Notes under the pieces: generated by a model | What the model was told of the DNA's origin: nothing | What the model saw: only the letters and a program-made list of their open reading frames with translations | The model's database searches: none | Assembly: GCA_016839165.1 (NCBI GenBank) | Contig: CP069300.1 | Location: 744,001-808,000 of the forward strand | DNA: 64,000 bases | DNA from: Bradyrhizobium sp. PSBB068 | GTDB lineage: Bacteria > Pseudomonadota > Alphaproteobacteria > Rhizobiales > Xanthobacteraceae | Direction: 5' to 3' | Position numbers and translations under genes: made by a program | Shown: positions 41,753 through 50,993 of the stretch, in pieces | How positions within the stretch are numbered: the stretch's first letter is position 1 | How the letters are laid out: each line of letters opens with the position of its first letter

Positions 41753-42469
41753 ATGCGATTCCTCACGACATTCCAGCTCGCCGACTTCCTCGACACGCTG
41801 ATCAGCCTGACATCGGCCTTTGTGCTCGGCACCCTGATCGGGGCCGAGCGGCAGTACCGGCAGCGCACCGCGGGCCTGCGCACCAACGTGCTGGTCGCGG
41901 TCGGCGCGGCCGCCTTCGTCGACCTCGCGATGCATCTGGCGGGCGCCGACGGCGCGGTGCGGGTGATCGCCTATGTCGTGTCGGGGATCGGCTTCCTCGG
42001 CGCCGGCGTCATCATGAAGCAGGGCATGGACGTGCGCGGCCTCAACACCGCGGCGACGCTGTGGGCCTCGGCCGCGGTCGGCTCCTGCGCCGGCGCCGAC
42101 CTGGTGGCGCAGGCCGCGGCGCTGACCGTGTTCGTGATCGCCGGCAACACGCTGCTGCGTCCGCTGGTCAACGCCATCAACCGTATCCCGCTCAACGAGA
42201 AGGCGCTGGAGGCGACCTACTACTTCAAGGTCGTGGTCACCGCGGAGGTGCTGCCCGATGTGCGCGACGCCGTCGTGGAGAAGCTCGAGGCCGCGAACTA
42301 TCCGGTCGCCGATGTCAACGTGGTCGAGGCCGGCGACGACTTCCTCGAGATCGTGGCGGAGCTGGTCTCGACCGCGGTCGAACCCAACGAGCTGAACGCG
42401 GTAGTGGTCGACATGCAACATCAGCCCGGCGTGCGCCACGCGACCTGGGAAATCAGCACCACGGATTGA
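41753..42469 (+). CDS. MgtC/SapB family membrane protein
   Basis: From ATG 41753 (MRFLTTFQLADFLDTLI), 238 residues: an N-terminal MgtC membrane domain (FVLGTLIGAERQYRQRTAGLRTNVLVAVGAAAF, VSGIGFLGAGVIMKQG, LNTAATLWASAAVG) and an ACT-like soluble tail. MgtC proteins help survival in low magnesium and inhibit the F-ATPase in some pathogens. The ATG 41699 lies in the repeat and was rejected. Confidence 0.92.
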   Translation: MRFLTTFQLADFLDTLISLTSAFVLGTLIGAERQYRQRTAGLRTNVLVAVGAAAFVDLAMHLAGADGAVRVIAYVVSGIGFLGAGVIMKQGMDVRGLNTAATLWASAAVGSCAGADLVAQAAALTVFVIAGNTLLRPLVNAINRIPLNEKALEATYYFKVVVTAEVLPDVRDAVVEKLEAANYPVADVNVVEAGDDFLEIVAELVSTAVEPNELNAVVVDMQHQPGVRHATWEISTTD

Positions 42470-42550
42470 GGCGGTTCCACGCAGGCGGCGCCCAGGAACC
42501 ATGCGGTGGCCGGATCGTTGACCTCGCTGACACGATGCGGGGTGAACGAG

Positions 42551-42877
42551 ATGGCTGCGGATCGAACCAAGTTGCGGGCGGACGTCGTGATCGCCTCCAC
42601 GCTGGTGGTGGCAGGCGTCGCGGTCGCCGTGCTGTCGCTGCAGGCAATCAACGCATCTTCGCCGCAAGAGCTGGCGCAGGCAGCCCAGCCGCTACAGCCA
42701 TCGCCGGCGCCGCCGAAGACCGCGCCGCCGGCCGAGTCAAGACCCGGCGGCGAACGGCCGACCACGCCGGCGCCGGAGCCGGCGCGTCCCGATGCCGAGG
42801 CGCAGAAGGCCGGCGCCAAGCCGGTGCTGCCGCCGGCGCCCGCCGAGAAGACCGCACCACCGATCGAGAAGAAATAG
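42551..42877 (+). CDS. Membrane-anchored Pro/Ala-rich protein
   Basis: From ATG 42551 (MAADRTKLRADVVIASTLVV), 108 residues: one transmembrane helix (VVIASTLVVAGVAVAVLSL) and a long Pro/Ala/Lys-rich tail ending in IEKK, which would lie in the periplasm. There is no known domain. It could be a structural or adaptor protein of the cell envelope; that is a guess from composition. Confidence 0.62.
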   Translation: MAADRTKLRADVVIASTLVVAGVAVAVLSLQAINASSPQELAQAAQPLQPSPAPPKTAPPAESRPGGERPTTPAPEPARPDAEAQKAGAKPVLPPAPAEKTAPPIEKK

Positions 42878-42995
42878 GCTCTCCGGTCGGCGCATGTGAC
42901 GCGCATTTGACTGATGCTGCCGATTATACTGTCTCGCCTCCGTCATCCCCGCCCGCCATAATCCGTCGTCTTGCCAACGACAGATGGGGCCATCC

Positions 42996-43736
42996 ATGAA
43001 GATCGAGGACGTCCGGCGCACCGCCTATTCGATGCCGCTCACCAACCCGTCGTTTCCGCCGGGGCCGTACCGGTTCTTCGACCGCGAATATTTCATCATC
43101 ACCTACAAGACCGATCCGGAAGCGCTCCAGGCCGTGGTGCCGGAGCCGCTCGAGGTTGCCGAGCCCGTGGTGAAGTATGAATTCATCCGCATGCCGGACT
43201 CGACCGGCTTCGGCGACTACACCGAGACCGGGCAGGTGATCCCGGTCCGCTTCAAGGGCGAATTGGGCGCCTACACCCACGCGATGTATCTCGACGACGA
43301 GGGCCCGATCGCCGGCGGCCGCGAGCTGTGGGGATTTCCGAAGAAGCTGGCCAAGCCCAGGATCGAGGTCGAGAGCGACGTCCTGGTCGGCTCGCTGCAT
43401 TACGGCTCGGTGCTGTGCGCCTCCGCCACCATGGGCTACAAGCATCGCAAGGTCGACCACGACACCGTGCTGAAATCGATGGCGGCGCCGAACTTTATTC
43501 TCAAGATCATCCCGCATGTCGACGGCAGCCCGCGGATCTGCGAGCTGGTGCGGTTTCATCTCGAGGACATCACCTTGAAGGAGGCATGGACCGGCCCCGC
43601 CGCGCTCGGCCTGTTTCCTCACGCGCTGTGCGACGTCGCCCGCCTGCCGGTGCGCGAGGTGGTCTCGGCGCTGCACTACAAGGCCGATCTTACGCTCGGT
43701 CTCGGCTCGGTGGCGTTCGACTATATAGCGAAATAG
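42996..43736 (+). CDS. Acetoacetate decarboxylase family protein
   Basis: From ATG 42996 ([20 protein letters not shown]), 246 residues. The Schiff-base lysine is in [12 protein letters not shown], and the acidic pocket residues in YDDEG-type and FDYIAK contexts match ADC. Family members decarboxylate acetoacetate to acetone and CO2 or act on related keto acids. No CoA-transferase is beside it, so the substrate is open. Confidence 0.92.
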   Translation: MKIEDVRRTAYSMPLTNPSFPPGPYRFFDREYFIITYKTDPEALQAVVPEPLEVAEPVVKYEFIRMPDSTGFGDYTETGQVIPVRFKGELGAYTHAMYLDDEGPIAGGRELWGFPKKLAKPRIEVESDVLVGSLHYGSVLCASATMGYKHRKVDHDTVLKSMAAPNFILKIIPHVDGSPRICELVRFHLEDITLKEAWTGPAALGLFPHALCDVARLPVREVVSALHYKADLTLGLGSVAFDYIAK

Positions 43737-43737
43737 C

Positions 43738-43785
43738 TGCCGTCATTCCGGGCCTGGCCCTTCGGGCCATCCCGGAATGACGAGA
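43738..43785. terminator. Palindromic terminator-like repeat between convergent genes
   Basis: GTCATTCCGGGCCTGGCC and GGCCATCCCGGAATGAC are inverted about CTTCG. It belongs to the CGTCATTCCGGG family and lies between the decarboxylase and homospermidine synthase stops. Confidence 0.75.
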
Positions 43786-43802
43786 GTGGAGATCGGGTCG
43801 GG

Positions 43803-45248
43803 TCAGCGCACCAGGATGTTCTTGAACTGCCAGGGATCGCTGGTGTCGATGTCTTCCGGAAACAGTCCCGGGCGATCCGTCAGCGGGGTCCAGTCGGTGT
43901 AAAAGCCCTTCACCGGGCCGAGATAGGGCAGCTGGATTTCCAGCAACCGGTCGAAATCCATCTCGTCGGCTTCGACGATGCCCTCGTTCGGATTCTCCAG
44001 CGCCCACACCATGCCGCCGAGCACGGCGGAGGTCACCTGCAGGCCGGTGGCGTTCTGATAGGGCGCGAGCTTGCGGGTTTCTTCGATCGAGAGCTGCGAG
44101 CCGTACCAGTAGGCGTTGTTGTCGTGGCCGAACAGCAGCACGCCGAGTTCGTCGATGCCGTCGACGATTTCGTTCTCGTCGAGGATGTGGTGCTTCTCCT
44201 GCATCCTGGCGGCGCGGCCGAACATTTCATGCAGCGACAGCACCGCGTCGTCACACGGATGATAGGCGTAGTGGCAGGTCGGCCGGTAGATCGCGGTGCC
44301 TGATGCATCACGCACCGTGAAGTAATCGGAGATCGAGATCGACTCGTTGTGGGTGACGAGGAAGCCGTATTGCGCGCCGCGGGTCGGGCACCAGGTCCGC
44401 ACCCGCGTGTCGGCGCCGGGCTGCATCAGGTAGATGGCCGCGCCGCAGCCGGCTTCGTGGGTCCGTGCATTCTCGGGCATCCATTTTTCATGGGTGCCCC
44501 AGCCGAGTTCGGACGGCTGCACGCCTTCCGACAGGAAACCTTCCACCGACCAGGTGTTGACGAAAACATCGGGCTCCTTCGGCGACTTGGAGCGCTGGGT
44601 ATCGCGCTCGGCGATGTGGATGCCCTTGACACCCGCCTGCCGCATCAGGTCCGCCCACTCGGCCTTGGTCTTTGGCCTGGGGGCATTGAGCTTCAGATCG
44701 GCGGCGACATTGAGCAGCGCCTGCTTGACGAAGAATGAGACCATGCCGGGATTGGCGCCGCAGCAGGACACGGCCGTGGTCGAGCCCGCGGGGCGTGCCT
44801 TCTTGGCGGCCAGCGTCACTTCGCGAAGCGCGTAGTTGGAGCGCGCTTCAGGACCCTTCGACGAATCGAAATAGAAGCCGAGCCAGGGCTCGTTGACGGT
44901 GTCGATATAAAGTGCGCCAAGCTCGTTGCAGAGCTCCATGATGTCGGTCGAGCCGGTATCGACCGAGAGATTGACGCAAAAGCCCTGGCCGCCGCCTTCG
45001 GTGAGCAGCGGGCTCAGCAAGTCGCGATAATTGTCCTTGGTCACGGCCTGCTGGATGAATTTTACGTTGTGCTTCTCGCAATGCGCCTTGCGGCCCTCGT
45101 CCTTGGGATCGATCACGGTGATGCGCGACTTGTCGTAATCGAGATGCCGCTCGATCATCGGCAACGTGCCTTTGCCGATCGAGCCGAAGCCGATCATGAC
45201 AATGGGGCCGGTGATTTTCGCGTAGATCTGCGAGGAGGGGCTCATCAT
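43803..45248 (-). CDS. hss: Homospermidine synthase
   Basis: This NAD-dependent enzyme joins two putrescines, or putrescine and spermidine, into sym-homospermidine, the main long polyamine of many rhizobia. The 481-residue protein has the Rossmann motif MIGFGSIGKG, VNLSVDTGSTDIMELC, CGANPGMVSFFVKQAL and FGHDNNAYWYGSQLS, as expected. ATG 45245 is as likely as 45248. It is followed upstream by ridA, and ornithine decarboxylase lies 1.5 kb away on the same strand. Confidence 0.96.
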   Translation of the reverse strand: MMSPSSQIYAKITGPIVMIGFGSIGKGTLPMIERHLDYDKSRITVIDPKDEGRKAHCEKHNVKFIQQAVTKDNYRDLLSPLLTEGGGQGFCVNLSVDTGSTDIMELCNELGALYIDTVNEPWLGFYFDSSKGPEARSNYALREVTLAAKKARPAGSTTAVSCCGANPGMVSFFVKQALLNVAADLKLNAPRPKTKAEWADLMRQAGVKGIHIAERDTQRSKSPKEPDVFVNTWSVEGFLSEGVQPSELGWGTHEKWMPENARTHEAGCGAAIYLMQPGADTRVRTWCPTRGAQYGFLVTHNESISISDYFTVRDASGTAIYRPTCHYAYHPCDDAVLSLHEMFGRAARMQEKHHILDENEIVDGIDELGVLLFGHDNNAYWYGSQLSIEETRKLAPYQNATGLQVTSAVLGGMVWALENPNEGIVEADEMDFDRLLEIQLPYLGPVKGFYTDWTPLTDRPGLFPEDIDTSDPWQFKNILVR

Positions 45249-45285
45249 TTTCTCCAGGAGAGCGCCGAGCGGCGGGTAGAGTGGA

Positions 45286-45675
45286 TCAGGGATTGCGTCG
45301 CTTTGCGGTGACTTCGATTTCGACCTTCATCTCGGGCTTCAGAAGCCCGGCCACGATCAGCAGTGTCGCCGCCGGACGGATGTCGCCGAGAACCTCGCCA
45401 CAGACCAAGAAATGGGCATCCGCGTCGTTGACGTCGGTGAGGTAGTAGGTCGCGCGGACGATGTCGGCCATCGCGAAGCCCCCCTCCTTGAGGGCGGCCT
45501 CGATGGTCTTGAAGCAGTTCCGTGACTGGCTCGTGACATCCGATGGCATGGTCATCGTGGTGTAGTCGTAGCCGGTGGTTCCTGCGACAAAAGCGAAATC
45601 GCCGTCGATCACGGCTCGGCTGTAGCCGGCGGTCTTCTCGAACGGCGAGCCGGTGGAAATCAGGCGGCGGGACAT
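45286..45675 (-). CDS. RidA family protein (enamine/imine deaminase type)
   Basis: From ATG 45675 (MSRRLISTGSPFEKTAGYSR), 129 residues with the family core AVIDGDFAFVAGTTGYDY and the catalytic Arg region VRATYYLTD. Later substrate-type residues are KVEIEVTAKR. RidA removes reactive enamine by-products of PLP enzymes, which suits its place between two polyamine genes. The gap to hss is 37 bases, so an operon is likely. Confidence 0.9.
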   Translation of the reverse strand: MSRRLISTGSPFEKTAGYSRAVIDGDFAFVAGTTGYDYTTMTMPSDVTSQSRNCFKTIEAALKEGGFAMADIVRATYYLTDVNDADAHFLVCGEVLGDIRPAATLLIVAGLLKPEMKVEIEVTAKRRNP

Positions 45676-45774
45676 GCTGGACCTCGACGGAAAATGGCTG
45701 TGCGCGGGGTTTACGGGCATTCTTGCCGCCCGCGCAACCCCTCGGATTCTGACCTGGAAGCCTGACGGCTGGGG

Positions 45775-45942
45775 CTAGCGGGACTGCTGCGTGGTGTCCG
45801 GCGGCGAGGGCGGCGCGCCGGCCCAGCGCCGGATCAGGATGTCCCGGACGATCATGACCGAGATCAGGACCAGCATGATCGTGGTGACGAGGCCGCGCCA
45901 ACGCGGGCGCGCGCCATCGATTGCGGGAAGGCTCTCCGACAT
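45775..45942 (-). CDS. Small single-helix membrane protein
   Basis: A 55-residue frame from ATG 45942: MSESLPAIDGARPRWRG, then a hydrophobic helix LVTTIMLVLISVMIVRDILI, and a basic/Pro-rich tail ending TTQQSR. It starts 10 bases after the GNAT stop, so it is read as the last gene of that transcript. Its size places it below usual cut-offs. No known family. Confidence 0.6.
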   Translation of the reverse strand: MSESLPAIDGARPRWRGLVTTIMLVLISVMIVRDILIRRWAGAPPSPPDTTQQSR

Positions 45943-45952
45943 GGTGCCCGCC

Positions 45953-46576
45953 CTACGCCGCGTGCGGCACGGCGAGCGGTGCCTTTCGGGAACGGGATGC
46001 CTTGGTCTTGAGCAATGGTCTCTTGGGCAACAGCGGTGCGCCGGCCGGCGTGATCATGCCCCAGGCGCCGTCCAGCGCCCCCTCGACCAGCTCGAGGCCG
46101 AGCAGCCGGTCGCGCTCGAACGCGCCCGGCAGCGACAGCTCGCCGGTCTTGGCGGCGGTGAAGCCGAAGCGGGCGTAGTAGGGCGCATCGCCCAGCAGGA
46201 TCACGGCGCCATGGCCGCGGGCCTTCGCCACAGCCAGCGCGCGCTGCATCAGCGCGGCGCCGACGCCGAGGCCGCGGCAGTCGTCGTCGACCGCCAGCGG
46301 CCCCAGCATCAGCGCGCTGCGGCCTCCCGCGCTGACGTGCCACAGCCGCACGGTTCCGACCAACCGGTCGCCCTGGCGCACCGCGGCAAGGCTCAGGCCT
46401 TGGGCGGGCGCGCGTCCGTCACGCAGGCGCTGGCAGGTGCGCGCTTGGCGGTTCTCGCCAAAGCAGGCATCCAGCAGCGCTTCGCGCGCGACGACGTCCG
46501 AGGCACGCTCCGCACGGATCGCGAACGGGGCGGCTCTTCGGATGAGGGCAGCGGCGGTGTTCCGTTTTGCAGTCAT
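45953..46576 (-). CDS. GNAT family N-acetyltransferase (YhbS-like)
   Basis: The 207-residue protein has FAIRAERASDVVAREALLDACFG, the acceptor segment LGPLAVDDDCRGLGVGAALMQRALAVAKARG with the RGxGxG/A coenzyme A loop, and YYARFGFTAA. This layout is YhbS-like. The substrate is unknown; a polyamine or amino-acid substrate would fit the neighbours but is not shown. Confidence 0.9.
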   Translation of the reverse strand: MTAKRNTAAALIRRAAPFAIRAERASDVVAREALLDACFGENRQARTCQRLRDGRAPAQGLSLAAVRQGDRLVGTVRLWHVSAGGRSALMLGPLAVDDDCRGLGVGAALMQRALAVAKARGHGAVILLGDAPYYARFGFTAAKTGELSLPGAFERDRLLGLELVEGALDGAWGMITPAGAPLLPKRPLLKTKASRSRKAPLAVPHAA

Positions 46577-46706
46577 GGCACGTCAGTCCCCGCTTGCAAC
46601 GGCATGGCGTACGCCGCAGCAAGCGTCGTTCGGAAAAATCAAAAATGATCGGTAAGGAGCCGGCGGGGCCGGCTCCCGGTTCATCAGGCCTCGACCTCGA
46701 GGCGGT

Positions 46707-47849
46707 TTAGATGTGGTAGGTCTTGAGCGGCGGAATGCCGTTGAACGCCACCGACGAGTAGGTCGACGTATAGGCGCCGGTGCCTTCGATCAGCAGCTTG
46801 TCGCCGATCTCGAGCGTCACCGGAAGCGGATACGGCAGCTTCTCGTACAGCACGTCGGCGCTATCGCAGGTCGGGCCCGCGAGCACGCACGGCGTCATGT
46901 CCGCCCCGTCATGCGGGGTGCGGATCGCGTAGCGGATCGACTCATCCATCGTCTCGGCGAGACCGCCGAACTTGCCGATGTCGAGATAGACCCAGCGCAC
47001 CTCGTCCTCGTCGCTCTTGCGCGAGATCAGCACGACCTCGGTCTCGATCACGCCCGCATTGCCGACCATGCCGCGGCCCGGCTCGATGATCGTCTCCGGG
47101 ATCTGGTTGCCGAAATGCTTGCGCAGCGCGCGGAAGATCGACCGGCCATATTGCAGCACCGGCGGAACGTCCTTGAGATACTTGGTCGGGAAGCCGCCGC
47201 CCATGTTGACCATGGTGAGGTTGATGCCGCGCTCGGCGCAGTCACGGAACACGGTCGAGGCCATCGCGAGCGCGCGGTCCCACGCCTTCACCTTGCGCTG
47301 CTGCGAGCCGACATGGAACGAGATACCGCACGGCTCCAGCCCAAGGCGCTTGGCGAGGTCGAGCACCTCGACCGCCATCTCGGGATCGCAGCCGAACTTG
47401 CGCGACAGCGGCCACTCGGCGCCGGCGCAGTCATAGAGGATGCGGCAGAACACCTTGGCGCCGGGAGCGGCGCGGGCGACCTTCTCGACCTCGGCGGCGC
47501 AATCGACTGCGAACAGGCGAATGCCGAGCGCGAAGGCGCGCGCGATGTCGCGCTCCTTCTTGATCGTGTTGCCATAGGAGATGCGGTCCGGCGTCGCACC
47601 GGCAGCCAGCGCCATCTCGATCTCCGCGACGGTCGCGGTGTCGAAGCAGGAGCCGAGCGAAGCCAGCAGCGACAGCACTTCGGGCGCAGGGTTGGCCTTC
47701 ACCGCGTAGAACACGCGGCTGTCCGGCAGCGCCTTGGCAAAGGTCTGGTAGTTGTCGCGCACGACTTCGAGGTCGACGACGAGGCACGGCTCGGTGTCGA
47801 GACCATCCTGGCGGCGGTTGCGCAGGAATTCCTGGATACGTTCAGTCAT
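46707..47849 (-). CDS. Ornithine decarboxylase (PLP fold type III)
   Basis: From ATG 47849 (MTERIQEFLRNRRQDGLDTE) it has 380 residues: PLP Lys in VFYAVKANP, ISFHVGSQ, MVNMGGGFPTKY, EPGRGMVGNAG, the catalytic GPTCDSADVLYE and the end TGAYTSTYSSVAFNG, as in eukaryotic-type ornithine/lysine decarboxylases. It makes putrescine for homospermidine synthase. A long structured leader precedes it. Confidence 0.94.
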   Translation of the reverse strand: MTERIQEFLRNRRQDGLDTEPCLVVDLEVVRDNYQTFAKALPDSRVFYAVKANPAPEVLSLLASLGSCFDTATVAEIEMALAAGATPDRISYGNTIKKERDIARAFALGIRLFAVDCAAEVEKVARAAPGAKVFCRILYDCAGAEWPLSRKFGCDPEMAVEVLDLAKRLGLEPCGISFHVGSQQRKVKAWDRALAMASTVFRDCAERGINLTMVNMGGGFPTKYLKDVPPVLQYGRSIFRALRKHFGNQIPETIIEPGRGMVGNAGVIETEVVLISRKSDEDEVRWVYLDIGKFGGLAETMDESIRYAIRTPHDGADMTPCVLAGPTCDSADVLYEKLPYPLPVTLEIGDKLLIEGTGAYTSTYSSVAFNGIPPLKTYHI

Positions 47850-47899
47850 GGCACTCTCCAGCGGCCCCAGCGACGGGATCCGCATCAACGTGACGTCGG

Positions 47900-48310
47900 G
47901 TGAGAGCGCTCCGGCCACATCGCGCGATGGAGGCGCGTCGAGGCCAAAAGACTCAAACCAGACTGTGCTGCCGTGGATTGGTTGGGAGAGTTTCCCGCCC
48001 GCTCACCTGGCAATGAAGGACAAGCCTTTTCAGTAGCCCGCGCCGGCGTTGGACTGCCGGTAGAGACCAAAAAAGCCCGATCCGTCGTTGCTTTAAGTCG
48101 CGTCCCCCGTGGAGAGCGGGGTGCGCCGGTTCGCCTCCGGCTGCCAGTCACGGTTGCAAAGAGTGGCGAGACCTTCAACAAGGCATCCCTGGAGAGAGAT
48201 GCTGGCCGCCTCGTGTCCAGATGGACTGTCCAAATGGACGTAAGCGACCCTCGGTTCTTCCACCCCTTGGCGGCTGTCCGGCCTCTTGTCCGGATACCTA
48301 CCGACTGACA
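47900..48310 (-). ncRNA. speF-type leader RNA upstream of ornithine decarboxylase
   Basis: The 675-base gap before the decarboxylase holds a long untranslated leader. On the minus strand, two tandem hairpins GTCCATTTGGAC (48228-48239) and GTCCATCTGGAC (48215-48226) are followed by GCATC/GATGC (48183-48202) and further pairings nearer the gene. Position, gene and these pairings fit the Rfam speF element of Alphaproteobacteria. Exact ends are approximate. It probably senses polyamine or ornithine level. Confidence 0.65.
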
Positions 48311-48524
48311 CACGACCACAGGCACGTGCGAAATTGGGCAAGGCAGGAAATAAGTCTTTTGAATTCGCTTCGCAAGAATTTTTTTGCGATAGCGACAAAT
48401 TTCCCTAACGCGCGCTTGCGATGGCGCGTCGAGCAGTCGCTGAAGATGAACGGCCGTTAAGAATGGCTAACGAAGCGTGTGCGTTTTAGCCCTGTGCCGC
48501 AGCGCTTTCTTGAATCGCACGAAC

Positions 48525-48785
48525 TCACGCGCGACGCGTGAACGGCTCGATGCGCTGCGCGCCGCGGATGAAGGCGATCATGATCAGGACGCCGAGGCCG
48601 AACAGCACGGCCTGCAGGATGTGCGCGCCGGTGTCGTTGAGTCCAAACAGGATCGCGAGCGCCCAGCCGCCGGCGAACGCCGCGCCGAATACTTCCGCGC
48701 CGATCAGGATCGCCGCCGAGATCACCGTGATGACGCTCGGCCAGTAGATCCGGCTGTTGCCTGAGGCGGAGGGCTGCATGGTCAT
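48525..48785 (-). CDS. Small two-helix membrane protein
   Basis: From ATG 48785 (MTMQPSASGNSRIYWPSV), 86 residues with two or three hydrophobic helices (VITVISAAILIGAEVFGAAFAGGWAL and HILQAVLFGLGVLIMIAFI) and a basic end. The start is not firm (48779 is equal). No family recognised. It is divergent from the M3 peptidase gene. Confidence 0.68.
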   Translation of the reverse strand: MTMQPSASGNSRIYWPSVITVISAAILIGAEVFGAAFAGGWALAILFGLNDTGAHILQAVLFGLGVLIMIAFIRGAQRIEPFTRRA

Positions 48786-48915
48786 GAAATAGGTCCTGTT
48801 CAGGGGGCGCAATCTCTCCGAAAAGAGCCCATCTATCAAGCGCAAAAGGCCCAAAAATGCCGTATCGCGTGATATAGATTGGGCCGCATTTTCAAGGCGA
48901 AAAACGGGACATTCG

Positions 48916-50991
48916 ATGTCAGAAACCAGCGCAGAGGCTATTGCCAACCCCCTCCTGAAGGCGTGGCAGACGCCGCTCGAGACACCGCCCTTCGCCGAGA
49001 TCAAGCCGGAGCATTTCCTGCCCGCCTTCGAGCAGGCCTTCGCCGATCATTCGGCGGAAGTGGCTGCGATCACCCATGATCCGGCGCTGCCCGACTTCGA
49101 CAATACGATCACGGCGCTGGAGCGTTCCGGCAAGCTGCTGTCGAAGGTTTCGGCCGTGTTCTACGACCTGGTGTCGGCGCATTCCAACCCGGCGATCCTG
49201 GAGATCGACAAGGAAGTGTCGCCGCGGATGGCGCGGCACTGGAATCCGATCATGATGAACGCTGTGCTGTTTGGCCGCATCGCCATGCTGCACGAGAAGC
49301 GCGCCTCGCTCGGCCTCACCGGCGAGCAGATGCGGCTCTTGGAGCGTACCTATACCCGCTTCCACCGCTCCGGCGCCGGGCTCGACGAGGCCGCAAAAGT
49401 ACGGATGGCCGAGATCAACGAGCGGCTCGCCCATCTCGGCACCTCGTTCAGCCACCATCTGCTCGGCGACGAGCAGCAATGGTTCATGGAACTCGGCGAG
49501 GGCGACCGCGCCGGCCTCTCCGACACATTCGTGGCGGCTGCCAAGGCTGCGGCGGAAGAGCGCGGTATGGCCGGCAAGGCGATCGTGACGCTGTCGCGCT
49601 CCTCGGTCGAGCCGTTCCTGCAGAGCTCGCAGCGGCGCGACCTGCGCGAGAAGGTCTACAAGGCCTTCACCGCCCGCGGCGACAATGGCAACGCCAACGA
49701 CAACAACGCGACCATCGTGGAGATCCTCAGGCTCCGCGAGGAGACTGCGAAGATCCTGGGCTTCCCGACCTACGCCGCCTACCGCCTCGAGGATTCCATG
49801 GCCAAGACGCCGGAGGCCGTGCGCGGTCTGCTGGAGCGGGTCTGGAAGCCGGCGCGGGCGCGGGCGCTCGCCGACCGCGACGCGTTGCAGGCGCTGATCA
49901 CGGAGGAGGGCGGTAATTTCACCTTGGCGGCCTGGGACTGGCGCTACTACGCCGAGAAGCTGCGCCAGCGGCGCGCCAATTTCGACGATTCCGCGATCAA
50001 GCCCTATCTGGTGCTCGACCACATGATCGAGGCCGCCTTCGACTGCGCCACCCGCCTGTTCGGCGTCACCTTCGCGGAGCGCAAGGACATCCCGGTCTGG
50101 CACCCGGACGTCCGGGTCTGGGAGGTCAAGGGCCGCGATGGCCAGCACAAGGCGCTGTTCTATGGCGACTACTTCGCGCGGCCTTCGAAGCGCTCCGGCG
50201 CCTGGATGACCTCGCTGCGCGACCAGCAGAAGCTCGACGGCGACGTCGCGCCGCTGGTCATCAATGTCTGCAACTTCGCCAAGGGCGCCGACGGCGCGCC
50301 GTCGCTGCTGTCGCCGGACGATGCGCGGACCCTGTTCCACGAGTTCGGCCACGGCCTGCACGGCATGCTCTCCAACGTGACCTACCCGTCACTGTCGGGC
50401 ACGTCCGTGTTCACCGACTTCGTCGAGTTGCCCTCGCAGCTCTACGAGCACTGGCAGGAACGGCCCGAGGTGTTGCAGCGCTTCGCCCGCCACTACCAGA
50501 CCGGGGAGGCGCTACCGGACGATTTGCTCAAGCGCTTCCTCGCCGCGCGCAAGTTCAACCAGGGCTTTGCCACCGTCGAGTTCGTCTCCTCGGCGCTGGT
50601 CGACCTCGAATTCCACACCCAGCCGGCGGCGGCGAGCCGGGACGTCCGCGCCTTCGAACAGAAGGAGCTGGAGAAGATCGGCATGCCCGCGGAAATCTCG
50701 CTGCGCCACCGGCCGACCCAGTTCGGTCACATCTTCTCCGGCGACCATTATGCCTCCGGCTATTACAGCTACATGTGGTCGGAGGTGATGGACGCCGACG
50801 CCTTCGGCGCCTTCGAGGAGGCCGGCGACATCTTCGATCCGGCGACCGCCAAGCGGCTGCATGACGACATCTACTCGTCGGGCGGCTCACGCGATCCGGA
50901 GGAGGCCTATGTCGCCTTCCGCGGCCGCGAACCGGAGCCGGATGCCCTGCTGCGCCGGCGCGGCCTGCTCGAGACGCCAGAGGCGGCCTGA
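48916..50991 (+). CDS. M3 family zinc metallopeptidase (oligopeptidase A / peptidyl-dipeptidase type)
   Basis: The 691-residue protein is cytoplasmic (no signal) and has the thermolysin-like motif TLFHEFGHGLHGM near residue 475 with a downstream Glu in FVELPSQLYEHW, the M3A set. Whole-length match to bacterial Dcp/PrlC proteins, which degrade short peptides. The next gene starts three bases after its stop, so a DUF1007 gene and a metal exporter are read with it. Confidence 0.93.
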   Translation: MSETSAEAIANPLLKAWQTPLETPPFAEIKPEHFLPAFEQAFADHSAEVAAITHDPALPDFDNTITALERSGKLLSKVSAVFYDLVSAHSNPAILEIDKEVSPRMARHWNPIMMNAVLFGRIAMLHEKRASLGLTGEQMRLLERTYTRFHRSGAGLDEAAKVRMAEINERLAHLGTSFSHHLLGDEQQWFMELGEGDRAGLSDTFVAAAKAAAEERGMAGKAIVTLSRSSVEPFLQSSQRRDLREKVYKAFTARGDNGNANDNNATIVEILRLREETAKILGFPTYAAYRLEDSMAKTPEAVRGLLERVWKPARARALADRDALQALITEEGGNFTLAAWDWRYYAEKLRQRRANFDDSAIKPYLVLDHMIEAAFDCATRLFGVTFAERKDIPVWHPDVRVWEVKGRDGQHKALFYGDYFARPSKRSGAWMTSLRDQQKLDGDVAPLVINVCNFAKGADGAPSLLSPDDARTLFHEFGHGLHGMLSNVTYPSLSGTSVFTDFVELPSQLYEHWQERPEVLQRFARHYQTGEALPDDLLKRFLAARKFNQGFATVEFVSSALVDLEFHTQPAAASRDVRAFEQKELEKIGMPAEISLRHRPTQFGHIFSGDHYASGYYSYMWSEVMDADAFGAFEEAGDIFDPATAKRLHDDIYSSGGSRDPEEAYVAFRGREPEPDALLRRRGLLETPEAA

Positions 50992-50993
50992 AG

